NCBI GenBank assembly: GCA_009731375.1
Contig: BJOX01000070.1
Location: forward strand, 949,115 to 1,013,114
DNA from: Paulinella micropora
Lineage: Eukaryota > Cercozoa > Imbricatea > Euglyphida
DNA: 64,000 nucleotides
Direction of reading: 5' to 3'
Shown: in pieces, positions 12,828 to 24,462 of the stretch
Layout: every line of letters begins with the position of its first letter
How positions within the stretch are numbered: position 1 is the first letter of the stretch
The notes under the pieces: model-generated
What the model was told of the DNA's origin: nothing
The model's input: the letters and a program-made list of their open reading frames with translations, nothing else
Databases searched by the model: none
Translations under genes and position numbers: made by a program

Positions 12828-14254
12828 ATGAGCCTTCCAGCCTCATTTCCTCGCCCCAATTACGACCTGGTCAGTCAGGAAGTCTACCACCGAGAGGAAT
12901 GCCTCAACATCTCTCGTACGCTGCGCACCAACCTCAAGGTCCCCTTCATAGACACATACAGGAAGGCCCTCAAGGACGGCTCGGCCAAGAAGCTCTCGCC
13001 CCAGACGGACGGAATCAGCCGCGCCCACTTCATTAAGGTCGTAGTAATGACTTTAAATAAGGACCTCGGCCCCCTCTTACCGAAAGCAGTAAAGGACTGC
13101 CTTCTCAATTTTGAGGAGGAGCATTTTCTCCCCATGCAGCCCCTTGAGCAGATGGTGATTTATTGGTTGGACCCATCCACTTTCCACAAGTGGACCGCTT
13201 ATAGGGGTGAGAGAGACCTAGCTATAAGTAGGTACAACGACCTTGCGAAAAAGGTCGGTTGGGTTCTGTCCCCGGACAACGTCCCCGGCTCCATACGCTA
13301 CGTGACGATTCCGGCACCAGCGGCCACGGCGGCTCCTACCATGGGCCCAACTCGCCCCTCGCTGGCAGGAGCAACGACTACAACTACAACTACGACTACG
13401 ACTACTGCTACAGCTACGGCAGCGACGATGCCTCCGGCTACGGCGGCAGCATCGTCATCGCGCTTCATGGCGGCCCCCGCCCCGATAAGGTTCCCCCCAA
13501 CAGGCTCCCAACGCTTTGGTGGCCCCATCACAGCCTTCCCAGGTCGATCCTCTCGCCCTTCAGGAAGTAGTCTGGGCCCCATAGGCGGGTCAGAGGCACA
13601 GCGTTCCCTGTTTTCCCGACCGAGACCGGCTTCTGACGGGGCATTTTCCCCACTAGCATCAGGGTATGGTTCATCCCCGACCCCGAGGTNNNNNNNNNNN
13701 NNNNNNNNNNNNNNNNNNNNNNNNNNNNNNNNNNNNNNNNNNNNNNNNNNNNNNNNNNNNNNNNNNNNNNNNNNNNNNNNNNNNNNNNNNNNNNNNNNNN
13801 NNNNNNNNNNNNNNNNNNNNNNNNNNNNNNNNNNNNNNNNNNNNNNNNNNNNNNNNNNNNNNNNNNNNNNNNNNNNNNNNNNNNNNNNNNNNNNNNNNNN
13901 NNNNNNNNNNNNNNNNNNNNNNNNNNNNNNNNNNNNNNNNNNNNNCCCTCCGCGTATCGTGACTTTCTCCACAGTTAGGCAACCGCCCCCGCCAGCTGGT
14001 GGGAGCGACGAAGATGGAAAGACCGGGACGGCGGTCGCGGAAACCGCAGCCTCCGCAGCGGTCACGCCAGAGGTAGCCGGAACGGCTTTAGCCGGCCCAG
14101 CTGCCCCGACGATCGAAGTGGAGGTGGACAACCCGTCTGGGAGCAGAGCGACAGCTAGTGCATCCTCTAGTAGTGGCGAGCAGCCCTCGTCGACTAGTTT
14201 CGAGCCGTCACGTACCCGGAATGGTATATGCTTTAGTGGCAGCACCGTCCTTAT
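12828..14254 (+). pseudogene. Element A gag-like frame, 5' part (interrupted)
   Basis: Starts at ATG 12828 (MSLPASFPRP). An upstream in-frame ATG at 12789 is possible, but the segment between looks like leader. The first ~150 residues look like a folded domain, with repeated charged helices and many Trp/Tyr. The rest is rich in Ala, Pro, Ser and Thr, including a poly-Thr stretch near 13370-13440, and is broken by the gap at 13690-13945. I recognise no family; gag is inferred from position. The frame runs into the DNA element at 14255 and stops at TGA 14292-14294 inside it. Beyond the right end of that element, at 19079, the reading frame is in phase with this one, so the insertion split a single gene. 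Confidence 0.6.
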
Positions 14255-14270
14255 CACTATGGCGACAAAT

Positions 14271-14660
14271 GCGACAAAATTTGTCGGGTCTTGACGAAAA
14301 TGGACGTACTGAACCGTTTTTCCTATTGTTGACATTTTTTTTTTTTTTTTTTTTGTCAAGATCTGACAAATTTTTTTTCGTTTGTCAGGATCTGACAAAT
14401 TTCTATTTCCCGGGAAAATGACTTTTTGTCAGGTTCCGGCGAATTTTGCCGGGTCTAGGAAAAGTCACATTTTGCCGGGTCCCGGCCGGGTATAAGAAAA
14501 AATCGCCGGATCCCGGCAAAGTATTTCTCACCGGTTCTGGGAAAATTGCCGAGTGAAGGAAAAATTCACCTGGTCCCGGCAAATTTTTTTGCCAGGTCCC
14601 GGGAAAAATCGCCGGGTCTAGGAAAATATTGCCGGGTCCTGATAAATCTTTCTGGGTCCC
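14271..14660. repeat. Left subterminal palindromic repeats of the CACTA-like element
   Basis: Many short units built from GTCAGGWTCYGACAAAT and GCCGGGTCCCGGCAAA half-sites, in direct and inverted orientation. In CACTA elements such subterminal arrays bind the element's own protein; that role here is inference. Confidence 0.7.
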
Positions 14661-14900
14661 GGAAGTGCTTAATGATAGCATGTGGTTCGGCCCGGAGGTA
14701 CACTAACTGAAATTCAGACAAATCAAAATACACGTCTATTTACTCACGAGCGATCAAAGCTTATGTTTTCTTATATATTGTAGCAAATAGCAGAACTCTC
14801 TCCCAGCTTGTCTGACTTAATCTTTTCCCTCTGTGCTGCTTCCTCTCTCCATCATCAAACACCTCGGTTCCCAACCTGAAGTCCCAATCTTGGACCTTAC

Positions 14901-15293
14901 CTGTGTAGGGCTCTTTCTGCTCTCTGGTATTTGTAAACATCTTTTTCCCATCTTTGAGTGCAACAAAACACGGGTAAAAAACGGGGGGTGTAGTAGGAAA
15001 TGAATTAATTTCTGTATAGTGATTCCCCCAAAAATGAACAATGTGCCACTGTCCTTTATCAGCCGGCACATGTACAGAATAATGCAACACATCAGAAACT
15101 AATACTATCGCTTGCTTGCTACCTAACATACTTTGCTCGTACGACGAAGAGAGGCAAGAAGAAGACTCATGGGCTGCGACGTATGTGGGAATTTCCTCCT
15201 CCAAACAAGGGCGCAGGTATTCCACGACGTAGCCTTTAGTCCACTCCAGGTCACCTGGCATGGGCAAGAAAAACATTCGGCCCATGTCCATTC
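14901..15293 (-). CDS. Candidate cargo exon, 131 codons, unrecognised product
   Basis: On the minus strand an acceptor (branch-like CTAAC then TCTCACAG, just above 15293) opens a 393-nt exon (131 codons). It closes at a strong donor CACAG/GTAAGGT at 14901/14900. The frame itself stays open from 15369 to 14761. The peptide begins around GMDMGRMFFLPMPGDLEW and has several Trp and His residues (WHIVHFWGNHYTE). I recognise no family. Its composition is unlike the surrounding repeats, so it may be a captured host exon. No neighbouring exon could be placed. Confidence 0.4.
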
Positions 15294-15561
15294 CTGTGAG
15301 AGTTAGTCTAAGCAAACAGCAACAGGAAGAGGACACGAAAAGTCCCGTGAAAATTTTCGAGTCCTGCAAAATTTTTGCGGGTTCAGGAAATGTTCTCCGG
15401 GTCTCGAAGAATTATTCCGGGTCCTGAAACATTATTTCGGATGCTGAAAGATTTTTGCAAGTTCCGGGAAAATTTGTCAACAACAGGAAATTTTTTCGCG
15501 TCCCGGCACATAACCCCAGGCAGAGCCAGGCAGGAGGTAAGACAAGGAGAAAGCATTACGT

Positions 15562-15615
<54 letters not shown>

Positions 15616-15689
15616 GAGAGAGAGAAAGGTAGTGGTAGGGTAGCAATAAGGTAGGGTACGGCACAGTCTAGCAGCAGCAGCAGCAGCAG

Positions 15690-15765
<76 letters not shown>

Positions 15766-15954
15766 CTCCGCCTGAGTTTCAACATTGTATACGTGGATGT
15801 ATATGTAATTAACTATAATGTCTAATTGCATAATGGATACGCAAATGCATTAATGTAATACTATATGAATTGATGTAATATGCATAGATGTCGAACAAGT
15901 CGATCAATCATAATCCAGACGGGGTTAAAAGCAAATACCCAGAAACAGAACAGC

Positions 15955-16029
<75 letters not shown>

Positions 16030-16229
16030 CCATGCTGCATTGCCAAAAGGTAGATGTAAACCATAACCGAGGATAGATGATTTATACAATATTACATCAA
16101 TTCATATAGAATTACATTAATACATTTGTGTATCCATTATGCAATTACACATTATAGTTAATTACATATACATCCAAGTATACAATTTTGAAACTCAGGC
16201 GGAGGCTACTACTACTACTACTACTACTG

Positions 16230-16260
<31 letters not shown>

Positions 16261-16262
16261 CA
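15690..16262. repeat. Foldback (long inverted repeat) unit
   Basis: The left arm (about 15690-15890: TAG array, then TCTCCGCCTGAGTTTC, then AT-rich) is mirrored by the right arm (about 16081-16262: AT-rich, then GAAACTCAGGCGGAGG, then a CTA array). Each arm is ~180 bp, around a centre with a GA tract (15957-16025). Flanking GA tracts lie at 15566-15627. The arms match well except for small changes, consistent with a MITE or foldback insertion inside the larger element. Confidence 0.75.
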
Positions 16263-16555
16263 AGAGCAGGAAATTTTTTCTGGATCTCGGAAATTTTTTT
16301 GGATGTCAAAAAACTTTTTCGGATTCCGGAAATTTTTTCCGTATGTCGGAAAACTTTTCCGGATCCCGGAAATTTCTTCGGATATTTTTCAGGTTCCGGA
16401 AAACTTTTCCGGGTCCTGAAAATTTCCCAGGATATTTTTCAGGTTCCGAAAAACTTTCCCGGATCTCGAAAATTTTCCCCAGGTATCAAAAAAAATTCCC
16501 GGGTCCCGGAAATTTTCCTGACCGAAGTTCAACGCGTGGTTTCCGGAATTTAACG
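16263..16555. repeat. Internal GGAAAWTTTTYC repeats
   Basis: About ten short units such as CCGGAAACTTTTCCGGAT, similar in pattern to the subterminal repeats but with GGAAA/TTTCC half-sites. No coding potential beyond the artefact frames. Confidence 0.65.
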
Positions 16556-16808
16556 CAAAACAGACAGAGAAGAGAGAGAAGAGAGAGAAGAGAAAGAAGA
16601 GAGAAGAGAGAGAAGATAGAAGAGAGAGAAGAAAGAGAAGAGAGAGAAGAGAGAAGAGAGAGAAGAGAGAGAGAAGAGAGAAGAGAGAGAGAGGGCGCGA
16701 GTGAAGGAGAAGGAGAAGGAGGAGAAGAAGGAGGGGGTTGAGGAGAAGAAGGAGGAGAAGGAGGAGAAGAAGGAGAAGGAGAAAGAGAGACAGAGAGAGC
16801 GAGAGAGC

Positions 16809-16852
<44 letters not shown>

Positions 16853-16857
16853 GAGAC

Positions 16858-16896
<39 letters not shown>

Positions 16897-16959
16897 AGCA
16901 ACCAAGCAACCAAGCAACCAAGCAACCAAGCAACCAACCGACCGACCGACCGACCGACC

Positions 16960-17048
<89 letters not shown>

Positions 17049-17134
17049 NNNNNNNNNNGAAGCAACCAAGCAACCAAGGAACCAAGCAACCAAGCAACCA
17101 CGCAACCAACCAACCAACCGACCGACCGACCGAC

Positions 17135-17186
<52 letters not shown>

Positions 17187-17191
17187 GAGGT

Positions 17192-17226
<35 letters not shown>
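16556..17226. repeat. Purine-rich GA/GAGAAG arrays with CAACCAAG blocks
   Basis: GA and GAGAAG tracts plus two related CCAAGCAACCAAGCAACC...GACCGACC blocks (about 16896-16960 and 17059-17135), with a ~10-base gap at 17049-17058. The arginine/glutamate or serine/leucine frames are artefacts. Confidence 0.85.
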
Positions 17227-17230
<4 letters not shown>

Positions 17231-17735
17231 CGTTTTAACAACGTCTTAAACGCTCTTTCTCCGCGCTCGCTCGATTCTGCAGCCCAAAAAACAAAAATCC
17301 AAGTAACACGCCTGGAAAAAAAAACTAACAACAGCAGCAGCAACAAGCCAACAAGTTGCACAAAAGTGATGTAGAAGCAAATTGTTGCATGCATTGCAGT
17401 AGAAAAAGGAGGCAAAAAGAAACCCACCTTCCATTCTGAAAAAGGGAGCTGCTGAGAATTTTGGGGTCGCTTGAAACTGAACCAAAAGCACATGGTCAAA
17501 AAAGCCGGAACTTTGCACTTCCTGGTTTTTTTAAACAGTGCCATTTTTCTTCCGATGCCACCGCCCACCTGAAAAAATTTTATTGCAGATTCTGATAGCG
17601 CCTGGCCTGAAACGTCGAATGTAACTTTTCCCGGCCAGAACGGACCAGCCGTTTTTGCAGGGGAATTGCGCAAAGTTTCGCCGCCAGAATCCTGCCGCCA
17701 GAAAAATGAGGTGCTTTTCACCACCAGGAAACATT
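17227..17735. other. Unique segment inside the CACTA-like element, no supported gene
   Basis: Normal-complexity DNA with a long minus-strand frame (17841-17227). That frame crosses the repeat array at its start and shows no domain, so I do not call it a gene. Confidence 0.4.
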
Positions 17736-18726
17736 TGCCGGGTTCTGACAATTTTTTCCTATATACAGCAACTTTTTCCAGATTCTGAAAAAGTTTCTCG
17801 GGATTCGGCAGGTTTGTCCAGTTCTCGACAATTTTTGTCAAGTCCTGAAAATAATTGCATACTCCAGGAAAATCATTTATTTTCTGGGTCCCGGCAAATT
17901 TTGCCGGAACCAGGGAAATTTGTCAGGTTCAGGAAAAGCAAAATATATTTCCAAATCCTGGAAAATGTTTGAGGTACTGACAAATTTTTCCAGGAAATGA
18001 AAATATTTTCAGCTCTCGACAATTTTTGTCAGGTCCTGAAAATAATTGCCTCCTCCAGGAAAATTATTTATTTTCCGGGTCCCGGCAAATTTTGCCGGAA
18101 CCAGGAAAATTTGTCAGGTTCAGGAAAAGCAAAACATATTTCCAATCCTGAAAAATGTTTGAGGTACTGACAAATTTCTCCAGGAAATGAAAATATTTTA
18201 AGCTCTCGACAATTTTTGTCAGGTCCTGAAAATAATTGCCTACTCCAAGAAAATTATTTATTTTTCGGGTCCCGGCAAATTTTGCCGGAACCAGGAAATG
18301 TATTTCCAGATCCTGAACAATGTTTGAGGTACTGACAAATTTCTCCAGGTCCTGACAGTATTTTCATCTCTCGACAATTTTAGTCAAGTCCTGAAAAAAA
18401 TTGCCTACTCCAGGAAAAATTTTTATTTTCCGGGTCCCGGCAAATTTTGCGGAAAACAGGAACAAATTGTCAGGGAAGAAATAAATATTTGCCGGGTCCC
18501 GACAAAATTTGCCAGGATCCGGAAAAAAGTGCCGGGTCCGGCAAAATGTGTCAGGTATCGGAACAATATTTTTTTCCAGGCGCGCAAAACTTTTTCCAGG
18601 ATCTGACTTTTTTTTTTTTTTCGGGTCCCGACAAAAAAAATTTCTCTGTTCATTTGCCNNNNNNNNNNNNNNNNNNNNNNNNNNNNNNNNNNNNNNNNNN
18701 NNNNNNNNNNNNNNNNNNNNNNNNNN

Positions 18727-18765
<39 letters not shown>

Positions 18766-19060
18766 AGAACCTGGAAAAAAATGCCGGGTCCCGACAGAAT
18801 TTGTCAGGTATGGGAATAATATTTTTATCCAGGCACTCAAAACTTTTTCCAGGACCTGACATTTTTTTTTCGGGTCCCGACTAAGTTTTGTCGGTTCCTG
18901 GCAAACAAATTTTTTCGGGCCCGACAAAATTTTGTCGGGTATGACAAATTTTTCCGGGACCCGACAAAAATTTGTCGGGTCCCGGAAAAATTTGTCATAC
19001 CCGGAAATTTTCGTCGAATACCGACAAGAATTTTCAACACCTGAAAAAATAAGTCGCTAT
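17736..19060. repeat. Right subterminal repeats including a ~190-bp tandem array
   Basis: A unit starting GACAATTTTTGTCA begins at 17827, 18019, 18208 and 18373 (periods 192, 189 and 165 bp; the third is shortened by a deletion). The last ~400 bp before the inverted repeat hold palindromes such as GACAAAAATTTGTCGGG. A gap lies at 18659-18726, followed by poly-A. Confidence 0.75.
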
Positions 19061-19078
19061 TTGTCACCATAGTGTTAT

Positions 19079-20413
19079 GATGGTGGCGCCATTTGAGTTG
19101 GCTACCGAACGACGACAACGCCGCCTGAGGGAGATCAAAAAGCTAAAGTTCGACCACGTATCATTAGGATACACCTTGCGCCTGTTTCTTTCAAATCTTT
19201 CTCTTTTTATGACCCAGTCTGAGGCCGAGATCTTCCTCAATGCGTGGTCGGCAAGAACTTCTTCCAAAGACTCCTACATGAAGTCTCTGCAGCTCTTGCC
19301 ATGGATCTGGCTGGACTACCGAGTAGACTCACAATGGAAAATCGACATCGTCTACGACGTTACCATGCCTTTCGGCCGAGTTACAGGAATGACATGAAGA
19401 GACGGTCCAAAGAAAACTTGGCCACTTATATCACGCGATTACAGAAGCTCTTCAGGCAGCTGCAGAACGAAGGCCTTGTGGCCGAGGAAACCCATAAGTA
19501 TGAGGTAGCCCGGCGATGTGTCTCCCCTATGGAGATACAGCACATAGAGGCCCTGCAAATAGAAAGGAAGAAACGGGTATTGCGCAGACACGCACGTTGG
19601 AGGAGATGAGGTACCTCATCCTCAAGGCTAACCCACGTACCTTGACGGATTGGGACCCCAAGATGATCCTGACGGCACCGGATTCCGACTACGGCCGGCG
19701 CCCTCCTCGTAAGGAGAGGGCCAAGGAGAGCGAGGAAGCCAAGAGCCAAGTGGCCCCGCGACATCCCCTCGGGTAGTCAGCTGCAGGTCGTGGCGAGGCA
19801 AGCTCCGGCGTCCCATCAGCAGAACAAGCCGAAGTCTGGCCCGAGCCCGGACCAACGCAAGGGCCCTGCGCCTTCGAGTTCGTCCGGCGGGCGTACAACC
19901 AAGACTGCACGCTTTTCTGGGGCCAACGCGATCAAGATCGCCAAGCCGGCCCAGTGGACGAAGGACCCCGCCAAGGAGAATCGCGCGCCGCACAACAAGA
20001 GCTCCGAGCCCTGCGCCTACTGTCAACACTTCGGCAAGGTAGAAAAACCAAAGCATACACTCGAGGTATGTAGGACACGCACGCGCGATCTGGAGAAGGG
20101 GCTCAACTCGCATTGGTGCCCCCCGCGGGCCGGGAAGCAACGCTCTGGCCCCGGACAGAAGGATCGTCGCGGAAAAGACCGCAAGGAACGCAAGGAGGCC
20201 CCTATGGCGGCGGTGATGGCGGCTCAAGCGACGGTAGACGACCCTAGCCAGGTAAGCACCCATAATATATTGGACGACGGGACTGACACGGCCTTGAATG
20301 CCATTATGTCGCTCCTGTACGACCTCGTAAGGCAAATGTCCTCCAAGGACGGGTCCTGGCTATTGCCGGACTGGATCAGACCGCCGACAAGGCTATCGAC
20401 ATCTTTGTCATAG
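19079..20413 (+). pseudogene. Element A gag, 3' part with CCHC-like knuckle (frameshifted)
   Basis: Gag resumes at 19079. The frame changes near 19240, near 19560-19600 and near 19750-19790, so it is disabled. The segment read from 19244 has a gag-like helical stretch (ATYITRLQKLFRQL). The final frame (to 20413) is basic and Gln/Ser-rich and holds a zinc-knuckle-like motif CAYC...KHTLEVC, that is C-x2-C-x10-H-x4-C. The gap before His is longer than the usual four residues, so metal binding is uncertain. Confidence 0.6.
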
Positions 20414-20712
20414 TTGACACTGGATGTAATACATTGGGGCTGATCCACCCACGCTTGTCCTCCAAGATGGGCCTGACTGAAATGGATTTGCCCATCCTGA
20501 CAGCCCGCACGGCTCAAGGGATCGTAACAATGGTTAGAGGCATACGTCTCTACATCCAAGTCCTCCCCACAAGAGGCTGGGATGAGATTTACCTTTACAC
20601 CTCTCAGCATGTTCCCCCGGGAGCGGATATTTTGCTTGGTACTGCCCTTATCATACAAACTAACATATCCACGGATGCCCTTATCACCCGTATGGCAGCT
20701 GGCCAGCAGTAG
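20287..20712 (+). pseudogene. Element A aspartic protease domain
   Basis: Retroviral-type aspartic protease. The catalytic motif IVDTGCNTLGLI has DTG at 20416-20424, followed by IHPRLSSKMGL and, ~60 residues on, the second hallmark ADILLGTAL. The frame opens after TGA 20284, overlaps the preceding gag frame by ~125 bp in the -1 phase, and meets an in-frame TAG at 20710-20712. In the family a -1 shift commonly links gag to pro; no classic slippery heptamer is obvious in the overlap. Confidence 0.72.
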
Positions 20713-21399
20713 CCGGCTGTGCCGACACGGGCGGAGAACGAACAAATCCTCTTGGATGAGTTCGAGATCCTGACCCCGCCCCGACAGCCCAGCGAGACTG
20801 TCAATCAGGTTTTGCGAAGCAGGACAATCATAAGAGATGGTCCCTGCCAACAGGTGGTCACGCTGATGGACCTCCCCTCGGATGATAACGAGGAGGAAGC
20901 CCAAAAGCAAGACCTTAAGGAATGTCCCTTTAGTCTCCTCCCTTTGGTGGCGATCACCACTGACGGGAGTGATGATGAAGAGGAACAGGAAGAGAAAAAA
21001 GAAAGCGAAGAGAAGACAGACGAGACGGAGGAAAAGCAGGAGGACAGTACTGACCGTACATCCCCCACACCGCGACAGACACGATCTCGGACCACAGCGG
21101 CCCAACTGGACCGTACACCGGTCTCGGCTTTTCCGATCACGGGTCTTCCCCCTACACGCGAGGAGGAGGACGTGACTCCTCAGGGACCACCGTCACCTAG
21201 TGAGACGGCGACGCCAGCCCAGGCTGATCTTGAAGGAGCCACCGCTTCAAGCTCAAGCTCGAGTTCTTCGAGCTCGGGGCAAGATCACCGGGCCACTCCT
21301 CACAAGAGACTCCCGGAGGACCATCAACCACTCCCTCCACCGCGTCTCCTAGCGAGTGGGCACGCAAGCCCGGATCGGCCAATACGCCTAGCCGGTTAG
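20713..21399 (+). pseudogene. Acidic and Ser-rich linker in frame after the protease
   Basis: Continues in the protease frame straight after TAG 20710-20712. Residues are strongly acidic (near 20960-21050), then Thr/Ser/Pro-rich with a poly-Ser run (21250-21278). The coding-like composition then moves to another frame (from ~21290). No known domain; likely a disordered linker. Confidence 0.45.
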
Positions 21400-22421
21400 G
21401 ATCCATGGAGTCCCCCATAGAACCTACTTTCTCACCGACAACTCCCGCTTACTCGCCCGCTTTGTCGAATGTCACGTCACCGTCTTCCCCCGGCGCTAAG
21501 GCACAAACAGGTGCTAGCGTTACATCGCCCGCTCTTTCGAATGCCACGTCTCCTAACGCACTACTTTCTCCTCCAGGACCGACTCAGTCGGAAAGGGAGG
21601 TTATAGTGATAGATGGCACGCCCCCGGCGGCGACATCGTCGTCAGGGACACCGGCATGTCAAACCGCTACGCCTGTACCACAATCACAAGCTAGCGCCTC
21701 ATCGTCCTTGCCGCGGTCACTTCCACCCTTAGTCCAGCAACCTCCTATACCAGGAATGCCACAATTTTGGACACAGGGATCACAGCGATCATTAGAGTTT
21801 TCTCTCATGTCCTGCCGCTATGGATCAATCTCCCCTAACGCAGCTCGAACCTTCCCACAAGGAGATTCGAACCTCACTAACCTTCAGCTCATAGCGGTCC
21901 GAGGCCGCGCTATAACGGATACTGGCATGAGACAACTCGACCAGGGAAGACCTACAACTCCGAGGAGAGCGGGTCTATCAACCCCGGGTCGAAATAGCCT
22001 TATGCACCCAGTAGGACCACGCATGGTTACTTGCACACACGTCGAGTTCGAGAGAGCTATGCACCGTCAAGGCAAGAACATACCAGCTGTCCCGCAAGTA
22101 GGAGGTGCGGTTTTGAAGGACTTTTATCATGACAGGAAGTCACTGTTCATTATTCAAAACCCGATCATCCGCCTCCGCCCCTATTGGGAAGATCTCGTCC
22201 AATTCGGTCAGCACTTTAAATGCAACCATCGTTGCTACTATTACCTGCCTTACCTCATCCGGGTCCATGGGATCTACGAGGACCCATCTTTTGACGATCC
22301 AGGCAATATCACGATAGTGCGACACCGACTTGAGATCCGCGAGGACGGTGGGTATCAAATCCTAACAATCGGCGGCAACATACATGTAGATCGGTGTTTT
22401 GCGTCAGTTGGAAAGATATGA
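21360..22421 (+). pseudogene. Unrecognised element A block 1: Ser/Pro-rich then folded region
   Basis: The frame is open upstream of ATG 21405. About 150 residues are Ser/Pro/Thr-rich, then from ~21990 a compact region rich in Tyr, His and Arg (HFKCNHRCYYYLPYLIRVHG) that looks like a folded domain. The frame ends at TGA 22419-22421, but coding appearance continues in the frame entered near 22399. I recognise no family. Its place between protease and RT is unusual for Ty3/gypsy elements. Confidence 0.45.
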
Positions 22422-24462
22422 GGACATGCACCGATACAGTTACGTAGCCACGCGCTTATACTCGAGCCAACTGATCAGATCAGTAGCGTACGTAGCCCCT
22501 AGAGTCCAACAGGCTACGGCGTGGGCCCGGATATCCCTACGCCAGTTGCCAGATATCATGGCACAAGTCAACCAAAGAGACCGTATATTCCTCGACAACA
22601 AGGGATATATCGCGCCTTATATTGGCCCAGGTTACATCGACTGTCAAGTCGTTCATACCTTTGCAGGTGTCACTATGAAAACCATGAACATCTGTCATCA
22701 GGAGCGTGGCACGGGCCTTTCCCAGCCCGAGGATGTCCTCCTGTCGGAATGCATTGTTTTTGTTCCTTGCTTGCAAGGACCAGCCCCCATACAAACCAAC
22801 CCCCAGGATGATTGGATGCGCATCGATATACGCACCGAAGTGGATGCGCATCACGATCGCTTTCACAAAAACCCTACGGTAACTAACCGCTGCAACATCC
22901 CGTTCGTCGAAACGAACCGTACTCCGAAGCACATCAGTAATCTGCTGAACGGTCTCCCTCTCAAGTTGGTATTGCCGGCCATGGTTATGAATCGGACCCC
23001 ACTGACGATGTTTCACCATCCGCCGGTTTGGGGACGATCCAGAGCTCAATTGGCCTCAATTCTGGCTTTTGGGTTGGACCAGCAAGAACCGATATCCGAT
23101 ACCCTGCTTTTTAGGCATCACATATCATAGTCGCACGAACGACCGTATGGTTTCATGGGCCACATATCAGGACTCTACCCGGGACATGGGGGACAGAGTG
23201 TGTCTCAGCAGATTATGAACCACGTAGTCCCATTCCCATGGTCCCACACACGATACCATTTTGCCTTTGAGCACATATGGCAGTGGTTTGCATGTCTCTA
23301 CTACCTTTTTCGATTGCCATCGAATTCTGCCATAAGATGCTGCACACACCCACATGATATCAAGCGATCTATCGGATACCGGCGCCCGACTTTCTCCTTT
23401 TTCGCGGATCTACCGGCGAACTATTTCGCAAACATGGACATGACAATTTGTTCTACGAACAAACATCATCCCATCCTCCCGACAGACCAGTGGGATGTAA
23501 GTCCCAATGGAGGCATGCTCGCGCGCCTTTTCACTGATAGCCCAGACAGAGAAATATTAGAGCAAAAGCTGAACCTGTTGAATCAACCTTCCTTGTTTAT
23601 GGAAGCGCGATGGACCAGGGGTATAAACACTTTAGCCCCGAACTATCTTCTTCGGAACCTGCCTTCTTCGGCACACGACCAGAAGTGGTACTGTACAACC
23701 ATAGCGAATGTCCCCTTTTTCATACAGGTGCAGACAGAGGTGCGGGTACTGCAGCATATGCTCAACGTGCCGGCTTATGAGGAAACCCAGGTAGTAGTGC
23801 ACCCAAGCACGTATTCACCTTGTCTTGCAGACATCTTGAATCCGTATTCGAGGGCACTGCGGGCCAAGGGTTACCCATACGGTGTCCCATCCATACAGGA
23901 CGAAATGGATATCAAGGAAACGATACCAAACATCGTGCGCCTCGATCTCGCCTCGACCTATCTTGGCACTCGGGTAGACCTCCGGGATCCACGAGATATA
24001 GCGGCCTATCTACACCTTCCGCTAGTTCCCGTTGATCCTGGTTGGGAGTCAGTCTCTTCCTGGAACACACATTGCCGTCTTGAGTTTGCGATGCTCCAAA
24101 ACGTCATCCTTCCCCAGGACGCGGACATGTTTTCCACGAACGGGCAACTTCCTCCCGCTCCGGTGACTGGAAGGCCGGAGACGACCTATCCAGTACTCGA
24201 GCTCTCCAAGAATTTGGACCACCGGTGGAAACTCACAGCTCGGCAGGATCCCACCCCTTCGCCCTTTTCACCAGCTGCCCCCACATCATTATCGCAAGCA
24301 CCATCGACATTTTGTCATCATCGTCATCATCGTCATCATCGTCATCATCGTCTTCATCTTCCTCAAAGGGTCTTCCCACATTTCCTTCCGCGGTGTCAGC
24401 CGTGGAAGGAGCGCATGCTATACGATTTACAATCACAGGTCCTAGATCTCTTCAGCCGCTGA
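22399..24462 (+). pseudogene. Unrecognised element A block 2: ~680 codons with one internal TAG
   Basis: One reading frame runs from 22399 to 24462, interrupted only by TAG at 23128-23130. Composition is that of a folded protein with many aromatic residues and few repeats; it ends in a His/Arg-rich stretch encoded by CATCGT repeats (24315-24360). No motif that I can name (no kinase, helicase, transposase or recombinase signature). It may be an additional element protein, a captured gene, or the remains of another inserted element. Confidence 0.45.

Larger units (their letters stand above)
14255..19074. mobile_element. CACTA-like DNA transposon inserted in element A gag
   Basis: A 4,820-bp segment bounded by terminal inverted repeats. 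The left end reads CACTATGGCGACAAAT and the complement of the right end reads CACTATGGTGACAAAT: 16 bp with one mismatch, then GCGAC after a 1-base offset. It is flanked on both sides by TTAT (14251-14254 and 19075-19078). Short palindromic repeats fill the ends, as is typical of CACTA/EnSpm elements. No transposase is recognisable, so this copy is probably non-autonomous. It also carries a foldback unit, purine-rich arrays, a ~190-bp tandem repeat and one exon-like ORF. The CACTA end and short target duplication suggest the superfamily; that assignment is inference. Confidence 0.75.

Noticed and set aside
13298-14398. 366-codon minus-strand frame opposite gag
   Set aside because: Antisense of the Ala/Pro/Thr-rich part of gag, crosses the assembly gap, and enters the DNA element.
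16389-17249. Arg/Glu-rich plus-strand and Ser/Leu-rich minus-strand frames
   Set aside because: Products of GA/CT arrays inside the DNA element.
17227-17841. 204-codon minus-strand frame
   Set aside because: Starts in the subterminal repeats, has no domain, and its start is read through GTCAGG-type repeats; chance open frame is likely.
19628-21105. Long minus-strand frames (19628-20335 and 20224-21105)
   Set aside because: Antisense shadows of the GC-rich gag, protease and linker region of element A.
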